Of a DNA stretch of 64,000 nt, positions 22,849 through 34,869 are shown one piece after another. The stretch is taken from assembly GCA_020746875.1 (NCBI GenBank), contig JAGTJL010000015.1:1178001-1242000 (forward strand), written 5' to 3'. Source of the DNA: Rhexocercosporidium sp. MPI-PUGE-AT-0058. Lineage: Eukaryota; Ascomycota; Leotiomycetes; Helotiales. The notes beneath the pieces are model-generated. The model ran no database searches. It was not told the DNA's origin and saw only the letters and a list, made by a program, of their open reading frames with translations. The number at the start of each line of letters is the position of its first letter. The first letter of the stretch is position 1. The position numbers and the translations under genes are program-made.

Positions 22849-23927
22849 AGGGTTGGGAGAGGAGGTGGTGGTGGAGGAAACGAAGGCTACGTTGCCCGTC
22901 TGTTTTTAGAGATTGGATTAGACGAGATGCCAAATTCCATTTTGGCTAGATAGATAGTCGAGGTGAGAGAAGCTTGCGAAGCTAATGTCCCCTTTGAGAG
23001 CTTTTAGGAGTTTGTGGAACTCTTTTGTCTAGATGGACCTAGAGCAAGCGAGGAGGAAAGTCCCCACTTGTATTTAGAGTTGAAGATACCCGTGAATGCA
23101 CATTCTTGACAAAATTACGTATTCATTCACATTTCGCTATATAGCCATCATCATGTCCCGTGAACTCTACACCCAAATATGCATATCACGTGAACTCGTC
23201 TGGGGAATCCTGGGATATCCGCACCGCAGGGGGAAACAGCCCTGTAACAGAGCTAAGCCCAATTCAATCCACCTGATTCCACATCCCCATCTCACCCATG
23301 CACCGCAACTCTCAGCAAACTCACACTCACTCCTCACTCCAGACTCCTCACTCCTGCTCAGACCTCAGCACATCAATCATTTCTCTCCTCACACCCAAAC
23401 GAGTAAGGAGAGATACAAGCTCAGAAGAGGAACCTCCAAATCTTTTATTTACAGACCACTGGGATCAATCAAGCTCTGGGCATGTATGTGTTCGTGTTCG
23501 CTCACGTACTTTACGCACAGATTTAAACCTCTCTCACCACAAGCGCGGGTTTGGTCACGAACGCCTTCTCATCCTCCTATGAACTAGATTCCACACATCA
23601 CATTACAATCCTCCACCGTGCTTGTTTCGATTGGACCTGACTACCGAATTTGTAATCAGAAAGTAAACACGATACCAGAACACACAACCTCCAATAGCTC
23701 AAGCCACCTAACCACCCACCCACCGTCTCAGCAGCCATCCATCCCGAGTCTTTGGAATCAACCCGCTCTCGCTTCCGCTCCCGAGATCCTCTTGCAGTGT
23801 ATGGAATGGAATCCATCTTTACATCTGACCAATAGAAACGCAAGCACATCCCACCACACTACAGTAGTATACAGATACAGATACTGGTGCCGAATCATCA
23901 ACTGCTCTCACCAGCACCTAAGCAAGG
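22849..23927. other. Intergenic region
   Basis: About 1.1 kb upstream of the bZIP gene. The frames present are without motif support. It likely contains the 3' end of the previous transcript and the bZIP promoter and leader. Confidence 0.5.
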
Positions 23928-26261
23928 ATGACGGAACCCCATCCCAATTTCTGGAAGAGGAGCGTAGGACGCTTTGGGAAGTCTAAGGCGGATTCAAGTG
24001 CTAGTGGTAGCGCTAGTGCAAGTGGAAGTGGTGGTGCAACGACGACTTTTAGATTCGTGGAGGGCGAGGGTATGTTTCCACTATTTCCTATCGTGCTCTT
24101 TTTTATCGTCTTACACCCTTGCTATCAGTTGGATATCTCTTATCGTGTTATCCCGGCAAGAATTGGCTGCTTTCTGCTACTTTATATTCCATCTGGGGTC
24201 CGTTTACGTGGACTGTTTCTCCTTTGTTTCTTTTGGTGATCAAACAGTGTTCTACTGTATTTACGGTACCCACCTCCATCCTTACTGGTTCATGCTCCTC
24301 TCTTGAGGTTTGTGTATCCATCATTGTCCTTTAACTTCTCTCCTCGCTCATTTGTCTCCCATATATAGCTCTCCTAACGCCCTGATCTCCTCCTCAGTAT
24401 CAGCAAAAGATATCTTCAAATTCTTTTTGTCTAGTTTTTTCTATTCTACTTGAGCAACGAGATATACTTTCCTATGGTTGTTCGCTATGGTGGGCATATG
24501 CTAATGGGTCGCAAAGGCACGAGTAAGAGTACGGAAGGTAGAGGAGAGGACTCGGATCTGACGCCTAAACAACGACGGCGTGCGCAGGTTCGGAAAGCTC
24601 AGATGTATGTCGCTTTCTTTCTTTTTTTTCTTCTCTCCATTTACATTTCTGCTCCTCCTATCCCATTCGATACTATCACATATACCCTCCTCAAGTCGTA
24701 ACTCCAAAGCCTACTCAGATAAAATCTCCCATGTCCATCCTTCCACCAACCCTCTAGTCTCATGCCCCCCCCCCCCCCAACCACCCCCAATCGAACATAA
24801 GCTAACGACCATATAGCGAACATCGTCAACGCAAAGAAAACCTCGTCAAGTACCTCGAGCAAGAAGTAATCGACCTACGGGAACAAATCGCCCAAGCAGA
24901 AACCCAGGCCGTCCTCTTCAAACACGAGAACATCTCCATCAAAGCCGCGCTTCAAAACGGCTTCGTCCAAATCCCCGCGCATCTCCAAACAACCACATCA
25001 CCGACCATCACCCGCACCGAAGTACCCAGGAGCCACTACCAAAGCCAAAGCCCAGAACAAGGCCAGGGTCAATTACCAAACGCAAGTTCGGACATCGATA
25101 CAAACATGGATCTAACCAGCCCAGACGATGTTTTCAACCTCACATCCCCCTCCTCCATCGGCTGGCTAACCAACAACACCCTCGTCCGCACGACCTTTGA
25201 CCCTTTCCTCGACGAGGAGTGTCTCCAGATAAGCCCGGCTGGAAGTTTCCCGCTCTCAATCGACTCGACTTCTAGTATCGGTAATAGTGACTTTGGCGGT
25301 ATTGATACCAATGCTGTCTCGCTTCCTTCACCTGACATGTTCAATTCGGCGAGTTGGAAACCGGCTGTGTTGGCGCAGCAGGAGAGGGAGAAGGCGCAAT
25401 TGCAACAGAGAGAGCAGCAGCAGCAGCAAGGAGGAAGAGGTGCTGATACTGGACAGGGACCTGCGGCTAGGAAATTATCATATGAGGAGGAGATGGAGAT
25501 GCTTGCTATTAATTTCATCCTCGCGTACGTCTCCCCCCCATATCCCCCATCCATCTTCATTCCCATTCCTAACGAATGACTAAATGATAAATGATTAATG
25601 ATAAAAAAACAGCCTCGAACATCCCTGCCGCACCCACTTCTCACCCCCCTCCACCGGCCCTTACGACCCGACCTCCAACGCAACTGGCCACGAACTAATG
25701 GCCACCACACACCTCTTCTCCCACGCCTCCTCCTTCACAAAGCCTAACCCGCCTCCCCACTCTCACCCACCTCACTCCACCCACCGCCTCCACCCTTCAC
25801 ACACCAATAAAACCCCCAGTCAAACTCACAGACACGATCCCGCTCTAGCTCCAGTTCCAGCTCCAAGTCTGCAAACAGGAAACTCATCAGAAGCAAACAT
25901 CAACCACGCAATCGACTCCCTCCCCCCAGGCAGCACGTGGCGCGTCCCGCCGCTCGATCTCAAGAATCTCTTCCAGATGAGCGAGAGCATGCCGAAGGAG
26001 AACTGGGAGATCACGCCTGTGCAGGCGTGGTTCCTGCTTGTGGGACGGTATGGGTGGGAGAGGTTGCTTGGGATTGGGAGGGGCTCGGGTGGGAATTTCA
26101 GAGGAGGAAGAGGAGGGGGAGAGAAAGTCATGGATAGTTTGAAGAAAGGGTTGACGAAATTGGTTTCCTGTTTGGGGTTTGGGAGCGTGATTGACGAGGC
26201 GGGCTTTTGGGAGGTTGTGGGGAGTGTTTTGGGGGAGGATGGGGGGAGTGAGTGGGTTTGA
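23928..26261 (+). CDS. bZIP transcription factor, 528 aa
   Basis: Exons join(23928..24069, 24517..24604, 24817..25524, 25613..26261) total 1587 nt. The basic region lies at about residues 65-83 (KQRRRAQVRKAQIEHRQRK) and is built across the second intron, so the join at 24604/24817 is strongly supported. The leucine zipper follows at 86-110 (VKYLEQEVIDLREQIAQAE). The RAQVRKAQ-x-EHRQRK type of basic region is a fungal-specific bZIP group. The rest is Ser/Pro/Gln-rich with a glutamine stretch near residue 290, and the C-terminal quarter has a conserved-looking block (STWRVPPLDLKNLFQMSES, then WEITPVQAWFLLVGRYGW). There is an N-terminal Ser/Ala/Gly repeat. It should bind DNA as a dimer in the nucleus; target genes are not shown. 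Intron 1 is long (447 nt), and intron 2 carries a C14 run. Confidence 0.88.
24765..24778 (+). repeat. C14 homopolymer in bZIP intron 2
   Basis: Fourteen C bases about 38 bases before the acceptor. It is intronic, so length variation would not shift the frame but could affect the polypyrimidine tract and splicing. Confidence 0.85.
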
Positions 26262-27070
26262 TGGTCGAGCGAGCGTGGAGAGGTCATGATGTATCTAGGA
26301 AGTGATGGGTGTGATTTAGCGAGTTTTTGTAGTGAATTCTTTGAAGGGCCGGCGGATCATGACATTTAGCAGATATTGTATGGAGGTGTCTCGGTAATAT
26401 AAAATTGGGATGGGAGCCGCTTCTGCATGTTCTCTGTTCAAAACACAATCAATTCTGACGGCGGACAAAGTAAAGGGTGACAAGGATCAGTCAGGAATCA
26501 ACCTGCGGAGAATTTGAAGCGCTTGCTAGGGACCCATCTCCGAAGTTCTTCTTCTCTCTCTCTCTCTCTCTCTCTTCTATTTTTAATTCTTTTTGACTAA
26601 GCAACCAACTCAGACCAGCCGGTAGAAGTACTTCGTATCCGTACCCCACCTCAAGTAACGGAGACCGGAAGAACGGTTGGCGAACAACAATAATTATGCT
26701 TCTAGGGGATGAGAATTCCGTTGATAGACTTGTGTTGCGATGTATACGTAGAGAGAGACTAGAGACTTCTCAGATCGGGCGAAACAGTAATGACTATATT
26801 CCACTTATCCCTCATCGTTCCACGTTTCTCACACGGGTATACGTGTGTAAAATAACAATTGTAACGCCTCACTCGCCTACGGGTATGTGCTACTTTCTAG
26901 TAGATGGAAGGAGTATTTGGGCGTCTAGATGTTCGCAATGGAAGGCGATTTTATAAGCCGGTAGGGCTGGTTTCTGATATTGTGATATTGTGAAGTGTTA
27001 ATTTGAGATCTCAGGGAGATGTCAGCGAGCGCAATACAATCTACCGAATCTGGCCATTAATATCCTGAGT
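26262..27070. other. Convergent intergenic region with CT microsatellite
   Basis: An 800-base gap between the bZIP and COG1 3' ends. It contains a CT dinucleotide run at about 26551-26576. No credible gene. Confidence 0.5.
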
Positions 27071-29442
27071 CTAAGCCAGCAAACCAAACAGTAACGCAGT
27101 TCTCTTCCAATACTCCTTCGTAGCGCCCAAGACTCGTTTCCTCGCCGCGACATCAAGTTCTGTCTTCACCTGTACACTCTCAGCTAGCTCCACAAGCTCA
27201 TCTCCCGCGATATTCGGGATATCGAAAGCGCTCTGCAGGAAGAGGATGTCGAAGAGTGCTTGGATGAGAACATCGTTGTTCTTTGCCCCTACCACATCAA
27301 CTTCGGTGCTCTTCTCACAATCCACAGTCTCTTGACCCTCGGTCGATTGTTCGGTCTTGGCAGCCCCATTGACCTCTGCCTTAGCCTTCAACACCTCCTC
27401 CCATCTCACCGCAATAGCTTTCCTCAGAGATCGCTTTAGAACAGCAACCGCACTCGGACTCCACAAATCACCTCCAACCTTAGCCATACCCAGCGCTAGG
27501 CTATGGAGAAGCTTGAACGTACCCGGCGAGGGCTGAACAGGCAATTCAGGAGTGCCCTCCCACAAAGCTCTTCCTGGAACCTTCTTCTTCGTGCAGGCCT
27601 TACTGAAAGCCTGTAACGGCTTTGCAGACACTTCAGACGCAAGTCTTTGATGTAGGGGCTTCACGAGCGAAAGACCAAAAGTCTGCAGCGAGATATTGGC
27701 TGGTAATTCAGTCCGAATATCCCGGATGACTCGAAGCAGGTAAACAGATATCTGGCCGATCTGCTCACTATCCTCATATGTCGTCAATAGAGCTGAAATC
27801 TTCTCATTGAGCAGCTGGTATGCATCTTCAAGACTACTATCTAGATGCTCCTGCAACATCTTTGGATCTTCGGTGCTGAGTAACGTGTTTCTCGACTCGA
27901 CGCTGAGGTCATCCTCAATATCTTCGAGGTCGTCATCCCAACGCTGTTTTCTCAGTTGAGAAATCACAACACTGATTTCGTCGACGAGATGCCGCCAAGT
28001 TTGGTAGCCACGGAAGACGCGAGAAACGGCATCGTTACGGCCATGTGTGCGTGCCAGAACGTTCTGTTTAAAGAGCGAGGCGCCATTGCTGATTTCCATT
28101 TCTAGGAGGTTGGAGTCCCAGAGACTATCTTGATGATCCGTGATGCCTTCTCTCCAGACCCCAAGTGTGCCTTCGATTTCGGTAGCCACAAGATGTAATT
28201 TACTTACTCTAGACTCGACGAGCGAGACCATCCGGTCGTTAACGGCTTTGCGTAGCCCGTCGAGGAGGATGGATGGGTCAAACCCTTTTGCCTTGCCACC
28301 TTCCTTGATCCATATCTCGAGGATCCGTGTTCGGATAGTGACGACAGTTTTGAATTCGGCCATCTGGCTTAAACTTTTAGCTAGACCTTCTAACATGACC
28401 TCTGAGGCTCTCTTTGCCCAGCCTTTGAGCATTTCGACAGCTTGACTGCCATCCAGATCATCGTGTCGGATATATGGCGTGAAGAAAAGAATATCATCTC
28501 CGAACCACTTCTCGCATACATCCAATCGGAGGCCTTCAATATTCCTGATAGACTCGTCTCTGAGTAATGGTTTCGTTTTCAGACTTGCCAGTGCTTCCGA
28601 GAGTCGTCTTGGTACCAGGGCCTGAACACCCAGTAACGTTCTCGTATACAATTCTAATGCTCTCAACATGCCTGGGTTGTCCGATTTTTGTTCCTCGTCC
28701 TCAAAAGCAAGAGCCATAGCCTCGCCTCTGATATGCAGAAAATGCCTTATCACATCCTTCGCACCAGAACTCGTTGCCAGACTGTGGGCGGAAAGTGCTT
28801 GTATCAGATCTTCCCTGTCTCCATTGACCTTCTCAACCGTCTGCTCAACAGCTCTCAGGAGCTTCCTCCGCAGAGTTCCCAGTTTCTTCTTCATTTCCTC
28901 AATTGACTCCTGATCTTCCTGACTCCTCTTCTCCCCCATATCACCCACACTCTTCGCGAGCAATCGACTCAAAACGAGCACCTTCGCAGCGAGTACCAGA
29001 TTCTTGCCTTTCGCAGACTTATCTCCAGAATCGGAACTCCCTCCCTTCCTCAATAGTTTTCCAACAACAACTGCACACATCTCCAGCACCTTCACCCTCG
29101 CCGCCCATGCCAGATCTTCTCCCCTCTTCCCACCCCTCCCTCCAGCAGTCAATTTTGCCAACCCACTAGCCTTGCTACCCACAACTCCTCTCCCACACCC
29201 CTTTCCAACCCTTCCAAGCTTCTCTTCTACATGTCCGATATCCTCTCTCATCTGCAAGATCGTCTCCGCTGTCCCAAGCAGCTGCCTATAGCTCCCCCCA
29301 CTAGAGTCCGTAGCCGCGCATTCTTCTCGTCCAGTTCAACTGTCAAGCTGCGGTGGAATTGGCGGACTTGTGGGAGAGGGTGTTTGAATGCTTCTGGGGC
29401 AGACGTGCAGGTCGAGGGGTCGAGAGTCTTGTTTGCTGCCAT
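27071..29442 (-). CDS. COG1: Conserved oligomeric Golgi complex subunit 1, with one-base frameshift
   Basis: A two-frame reading. The start ATG at 29442 encodes MAANKTLDPSTCTS, then the COG1 hallmark EAFKHPLPQVRQF and DEKNARLRTLVGG. The frame then breaks in a G6 run (plus-strand C6 at 29294-29299), and the other frame carries on with SYRQLLGTAETILQMRED and the remaining roughly 725 residues to the stop at 27071. The span of 2372 nt is exactly one base short of 791 codons, so a single missing G explains it. COG1 belongs to lobe A of the eight-subunit Golgi tether for retrograde vesicles. The protein is helical and coiled-coil rich, with no signal peptide. The second frame has no other lesion, so a sequencing or assembly error in the homopolymer is likelier than decay of an important gene. 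Confidence 0.85.
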
Positions 29443-30744
29443 TTTGGGGGGTTGAGGAAGGTTGACGGAGGAAGAGAGGGCCAGTGATGTCGGCTGCAGA
29501 GGGATATCAAGGATTCAAGGGTATCAAGTATTGAGCTATCATCTAATCGCAAGCTGTGTTTCGGAAACCATATCAATTGCTTTTGTTGTTGTCGAATGAG
29601 GGCCGGATGGGAATGTTGGTGAAGATGCCACGACTGTCAGTGCGCAGCCTTCTGGAGAAGGCTGATCTTGGCGATCTCTACAGTAATTAGCCGTGCCGCA
29701 GCACCATCACACCTCAGCAAACCCTCAATATGTCACATTGGACGGAGGTAGATGATAAGCAGATATATGTCATGATGATTGACGACACAGGGGAGGCTCC
29801 GAATGCCGAATATTCGTACTCATTATCAGCAGAGATTATTGCAATCAGTAAGTAGTGAGCGGTTACGAACCTGGAAGCATGGGTCTGTGCTCCACAGGGC
29901 ATTTCACAGCCAAATGAAAAATTATAATTCTTACGCAAAATAGCAATTTAAAAATCTAGTTAAAAGAAAGGCAGACATGCTTCTTACTTATTATATATTT
30001 CATTAATAAAGTAAAACGATTAAGCTTTCATTGATATATTTAAGTGTGAACTCGCCTACTTTGTGTTTTCTAAGCCTGAAAGTGCCTCGCGAAACCGCCT
30101 GTGGACCACAGACCCGTGCCTCCAGGTTGTTAGGAATACTGCGCTCCAATGGGCTCGGAACTTTCGATTTCTGGCCTACGACGACAGCGTCGAAGATGAC
30201 AGCCAAAAGAAATGAAGGCAAGACTGCGTCGTATGCCACGCCGACTTGAAAGTCATGCCTCTTGAGCAACGAGATGCCTTAGATCCAACACTTTTCCATG
30301 TGTGCGAGGAGCCATTATACAATAACCGCAAACTTACTGCCAAAGAGCTTCGGGCACATCAAATGAGACTTGGGTGTGATAGCTATAGTCGTGGCATCTG
30401 GTCAGGTACTAGGAATCATTGTGGGCAATTCCGGTTTGGAGTTTTCGATTTATGTGACGCTTGTGTCACTTCCAATAAATACTGTCTCGATCCAGTCTCG
30501 ATCCAGCTCATAGTTTGGAAAAGATCCCAGTCTTTCAATTCGGAGATTGTGTACATGTGAACGTTAGATCATATGCGGAGTGTAAGAAAGTTCCGTTGTT
30601 TCTAACAAAGGCGAAGCTACCAACTTCGGAATTGTACAGCTCGAAAACGCTGACATTGAAGTAAAGTTCTCAAATTGTGATCCCCTTATTATGGTATCTA
30701 ATTACTGGTCTAATAAGTTACGGTATGATATGAGGGAATCCCCA
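29443..30744. other. AT-rich gap with inverted repeat
   Basis: No intact gene is recognised. An imperfect inverted repeat (29868-30128) is listed separately. A 104-codon frame at 30246-30560 has several cysteines but no recognised family, and lies just upstream of the HET pseudogene; it may be part of the same decayed locus. Confidence 0.45.
29868..30128. repeat. Imperfect 38-bp inverted repeat around an AT-rich core
   Basis: The arms are 29868-29905 and 30091-30128. The right arm matches the reverse complement of the left at about 32 of 38 positions, sharing CTGTGGA, CACAGACCC and TCCAGGTT. The 185-base centre is AT-rich. Similarity stops at the arm edges. This could be a small non-autonomous transposon (MITE) relic or a hairpin-forming insert. 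No target-site duplication is obvious. Confidence 0.6.
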
Positions 30745-32345
30745 TAGAGAACAAAGGAAAGTATTCTGTCAAGGACCTCGATGGAAGGGTGAGGTAGAAT
30801 CGAGCTCCGGAAGGTGTAATTACCCGAGCAGTGGAGTTTGCTGCTCGGAATGGGATCTGTCTCATCTGGATCGATCAAGTGAGTCGTTCACTGGTGTAAT
30901 GCTCCCAATTTCTGATCATGTTCTAGGAATGTGTTGATCAAGAAGAGCCTGCAGATGAGAAACTCGGGATCCAAGTGATGGACAAGGTCTATCAGAGAGC
31001 ATTTTTACCAATTGGCCTCCTCCCAAGTCGAATCGACTCCCAAGAAACCTTACGAGTCCTCGAGTATCAAGTCACAAATTCAGATGAATTTTCAAGGTTA
31101 TTCGAGGGCTTATAACTTGACCCCAGACCTCGTGGAAAGTTTGATACATTTCTTCGCATATGTCATGAATGACTTATGGCACACCAGAGCTTAAGTTGCC
31201 TAAGAAGCCCTTTCGGCTGGTCCGCACATGGTGTTTCTTCTTCAGCACGCACCAGAAGTCAGTCTAGAGGGCTTGTCAGGGATCAGCAAGACTCTCTCGG
31301 TCTCCGCAATAGCCCTACAATTTGACACCTTCATGATGCTCATAGACCATGCCACTGGCTTTCTATTCAAGTCGCTCACTACAGTCCCAATTACAGACGA
31401 CCTGACACAAAGGCGGCCGTCTCTTCTTCTAGGGCAGTCCAAATTTCTCTCCAGGGGATGAGAGATCTTTGAAATCCAAGTGGATACATAAAGCGGGCTT
31501 GGCACGACCAAGGAGATCATGTAATGCTGCAGTTGCTTTAGACTACCTCCAACCAAGAGGTAACAATCATGCTCCAGATCGTCTTGCGGTTTTGGCGAAT
31601 TCATGGAATTACGACATCCGTCTCAACACGATACTAGTCGAAAAGAATCATCAGCATCTAAACGCTTGCGTCTTCGCTCTGGCGCTGAGAGTCGAGCAAA
31701 AGGTTGTTTCAATTCTGTAGCCGACTTCCCCACACTGACCGACGATGACAAAATACCGTTTGACATGAGCATTACCGTCGACATGTTTCAGTTGGACTAG
31801 GATAGAGATGGAGGTCTTCGGCAGTGTTGGATTATTGTCAGTTTGTTTCGAGATGGATGTCTTAGCGTGGGCAAGTTTATCAGAATCTCAAGTCATGATG
31901 AATCTGATTTTCATCCGGAAAGGCTCGAGGAGTGCACAGGGAGAGAAGAGATTCAGACTGTTGAGGACGGTATCGCAAATGTCGAATCATCAATGGCATC
32001 CTTTGGGTTCTATGAGGCAATGGTACAAAATTCCAGTCAGATTGCCCTCGAACTCAACTGCTCAGCTTAACAAAGATGGAAAGGAACTGGCAGGATAGCT
32101 AGACACGACAAACCCATCACCTCCCATCCAACCGACTGGAACCTCCTCGGAGCAGCAGTGCTCGTGACGACCCACTAGGACGCCAGCGGCATCGATAGAC
32201 TGAAAAGTATACAAGCCATCTTCGATATCCTATTGGAGAATGGAGATGAGGATGTCAAATGGGCACTTACACTATATGACCAAAAATGTGAATGGTTGTC
32301 GCATGCTGAGGCTAGGACCATGAGTATTATCGTGAGTTGTTGAAC
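30745..32345 (+). pseudogene. HET-domain (heterokaryon incompatibility) pseudogene
   Basis: Fragments of a HET protein are readable in order but in changing frames: KGKYSVKDLDGRV, a stop TAG at 30795-30797, then APEGVITRAVEFAARNG and LIWIDQ. An intron (GTGAGT..TAG) follows, then ECVDQEEPADEKLGIQVMD with VYQRAFLPIGLL. After a frame change come NDLWHTRA, two stops (TAA at 31192 and 31201), and EALSAG. Around 31845 the later GCLSVGKFIRISSH block is seen, and a C-terminal block with WALTLYDQKCEWLSHAEA near 32260. Intact relatives act in fungal nonself recognition, where incompatible alleles trigger cell death. This copy cannot encode a full protein. At the double-stop site the family normally has W and Q codons, so C-to-T / G-to-A changes fit repeat-induced point mutation; this is inference. 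Confidence 0.82.
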
Positions 32346-33052
32346 CGACGGAGGATTGTCCTGATGGGAAATAGGGCGTTAGAGAGGCCTTGAGGACGAA
32401 GGTAACTGTGAGGGGTATTCGGAGGCTTATGAATTTACCGTTGACGCAGTATTGGTTGGTCTGAATTGATATTTCTAGGAAGCGATATGATTTTGGGTCG
32501 AAGGTAAATATGGAAGCATTCCCCTTGACTCACGGATCATGAAGAAACCCCTCCTCCAATAGGTCATATCTCTTCTAATTTGTCTCTCTACTTTGATATA
32601 TTTGATGTTATTTGATGTTGCAACGACCAGGCACTTGGTACAACGAACAACTTGCGCTCCTAATACACTAAATTTAGCGAAATGCCCCGAATGAGCCCCT
32701 GAAATATTCCAACTTCATGAAAATATTAGCATGTTACTCCTTCGATTTTCACGCTTTAAACGAATTCTAATGCTACAGGATCTGATGGAGAATATTTCAA
32801 AGAATCCCAGCATCGGGATGCTGAAGTACTGCTTATCTACCACCTGTCGAAGCACCGTCCCCTTTTGAAACGCGACGTATTACAGTTTTCAAACACAGGG
32901 CAAGATCTAATAACGGAACGTGTCCACACCAACAGGCAGCAACTTTATTGTACATTATACTACCAACTAATAAAACACTACCAAGTACCTGAGTCCATTT
33001 ATCAACCAAAACAAAATCTTCTACCTCAGACCCGAAACCAAAGATCCCTAAA
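32346..33052. other. Intergenic region
   Basis: AT-rich gap between the HET relic and the acetyltransferase gene. No credible open frame is seen; the last 150 bases are the probable leader of the downstream gene. Confidence 0.45.
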
Positions 33053-33855
33053 ATGCCATACGAAGTCCATCCTGTAATACCAGCCGACGCTCCCGGCCTC
33101 TCTAACGCGATGATGAGTGCCTTCTACACAGACCAACACTGGCGTCTTCTCTGGGGCACCAAACCCCTCTCCTCCATAATATCCGACTGCACTGCCCGTC
33201 TCCCCTGGAACCTAATCACCTCGCGAGGTACAAAGCGACATCTCAAAGTCTTCGATACAGACACAGGTGAGATTGTTGGGTATTCGCGATATATCTTACC
33301 TGACCGCTGTGAGATGCAATGGCTCGAGGCAAAGGTGGGGGAGCCTAGTGGGGAGGAGAGGAGGGCTTTTGAGGAGAGTTGGAAGGATGTTACGGAGGGG
33401 GGAAGGATTAGGGGGTTGGATTATGGGCATTTGGAGGAGTTTGGGCCGGACTTGGAGAGGGTTGAGGAAGGCATTATGAAGTCGGGTGGGCCCTTTGTTT
33501 GTGAGTTTTCTGAGTTCTCTTTTTCCTCCTTCAACTCTTTAAACATCTAGGGCTTATTTTTTACTGGCTCTCATTATCGTCCTAACTCTTAAAAGCTATT
33601 GATTACATGACCACCCATCCTTCACACCAACGCAAAGGCGTTGCTTCATTGATGTTGAAAGAAGCCCTTGGGAAGATTGATGAGGCTGGGTTGAAAGTTA
33701 TTGTTATGTCGCACCCTGCGGGAAGGAAAATGTATGAGGATCATGGCTTTGAGCATGTACAGACCGTTACGCAGGATGATTCGAAGTATGGAGCCACGGA
33801 GCCGTTTGTACATTATTTTCTTGTGAGGCGACCACGAGGTGGGATGGAGAAGTAG
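33053..33855 (+). CDS. GNAT-family N-acetyltransferase, 235 aa
   Basis: Exons join(33053..33500, 33596..33855) total 708 nt. The fold is read from the N-terminal strand and helix (YEVHPVIPADAPGLSNAMMSAF), the core beta-strand GEIVGYSRYILP at about residue 72, and in exon 2 the acetyl-CoA-binding motif A, THPSHQRKGVASLML, followed by LKVIVMSHPAGRKMYEDHGF, the typical substrate and motif B end. There is no signal peptide or membrane segment, so it is cytosolic. The acceptor substrate cannot be told; fungal relatives are mostly unassigned. The intron starts GTGAGT and ends AAAAG. Intact. Confidence 0.87.
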
Positions 33856-34869
33856 ATGGTTGTACGGACGAATAGCGGCGACATAGATGTCCAATGGATC
33901 ATTAGGAAAGTAGCTAAGAATGGGTCTAGGATAAATGATACTCGTTTTCTGTTCCTTCCTTTAAGTTGAGGATGTAGTTAATTCCAACACATGCGTTGTT
34001 TTGATGTTGTTTGGTCAGTACAGTAGCGAGCATAAATGATTGGATTCAGGGGCTCGTGGCTGAGCGATGTCGCTAATTATTCAGGGGACATTTCAGCGCT
34101 CAGAGCGTTGTCGCTGCCGAGGGTACCAATAGCACCAATAGCGGTTCGAGCCATCCTGGACTGCAAGTAAGTCGATAGCTTCGCAATACCCAGTACATTA
34201 AACTCTAGTGCTTTGATTGATTTGTTCTTAATTGACTGGAAAGTTTGCTCATCTCGGCTTTTCGGTGGCTTTCCATATTGTTGAATTGTAATTTCGAAAT
34301 GGGTTACACCAGAACCGTGACCTCGGCGGCTTCTTTAGAAACCGTTCGGCGTGTTCTTACCAGGTCATAGTATAAAATTCTGTACAGTCTCCTGGACCCA
34401 CTGCTCGGTCTACAGTTTTCGAGAAGTACAGATCATCGGTCAGTACTCACAGCGAAAACGGGGGCAAAGTAGCTGTTCTTATGCCCAAAGTGTCTACTTG
34501 AACCACCAAGAATCCTTTCGGAAATATCAGAGTAGGTCTGGAGACGAGAAAAGTTACTTAGGAGAAAGCTGCATGAAGGTTCTGCCGAACTGACATTCCC
34601 ACAGAGCAGATCGTTGCTAACGGAAGACGGACGACTAAGATCCTTGACAGGTAATTGTCCCGCTTCCTTCGAAATGATGAGTGTGCTGAAGCTATTAGGA
34701 AGTATGAACTCAGAGGAGGAATTTTCAGGACTAGAGATCAGGGCAGAAGAAGGAGGATCTCCAGAAGAGTCCGACGGAACTCCATTGGAAGCAACCGACT
34801 CGGCAGCAGGAGGATCGTCATTCATTGACTACTTCCTCTTTGTACAAGACAAGAGCTAGACATAACTCT
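33856..34869. other. Intergenic region with unsupported overlapping frames
   Basis: About 1 kb. Opposed frames of 80-130 codons at 34433-34859 are Ser/Glu-rich on one strand and Ser/Pro-rich on the other, the pattern of chance complementary frames. No motif, signal peptide or splice model supports either. Confidence 0.4.

Noticed and set aside
30246..30560. 104-codon cysteine-containing frame before the HET relic
   Set aside because: No family recognised; likely part of decayed sequence. Kept only as a note in the gap entry.
34433..34859. Possible Ser/Pro-rich or Ser/Glu-rich protein on either strand
   Set aside because: Opposed complementary frames of similar length and no motif; one is probably chance, and neither can be chosen.
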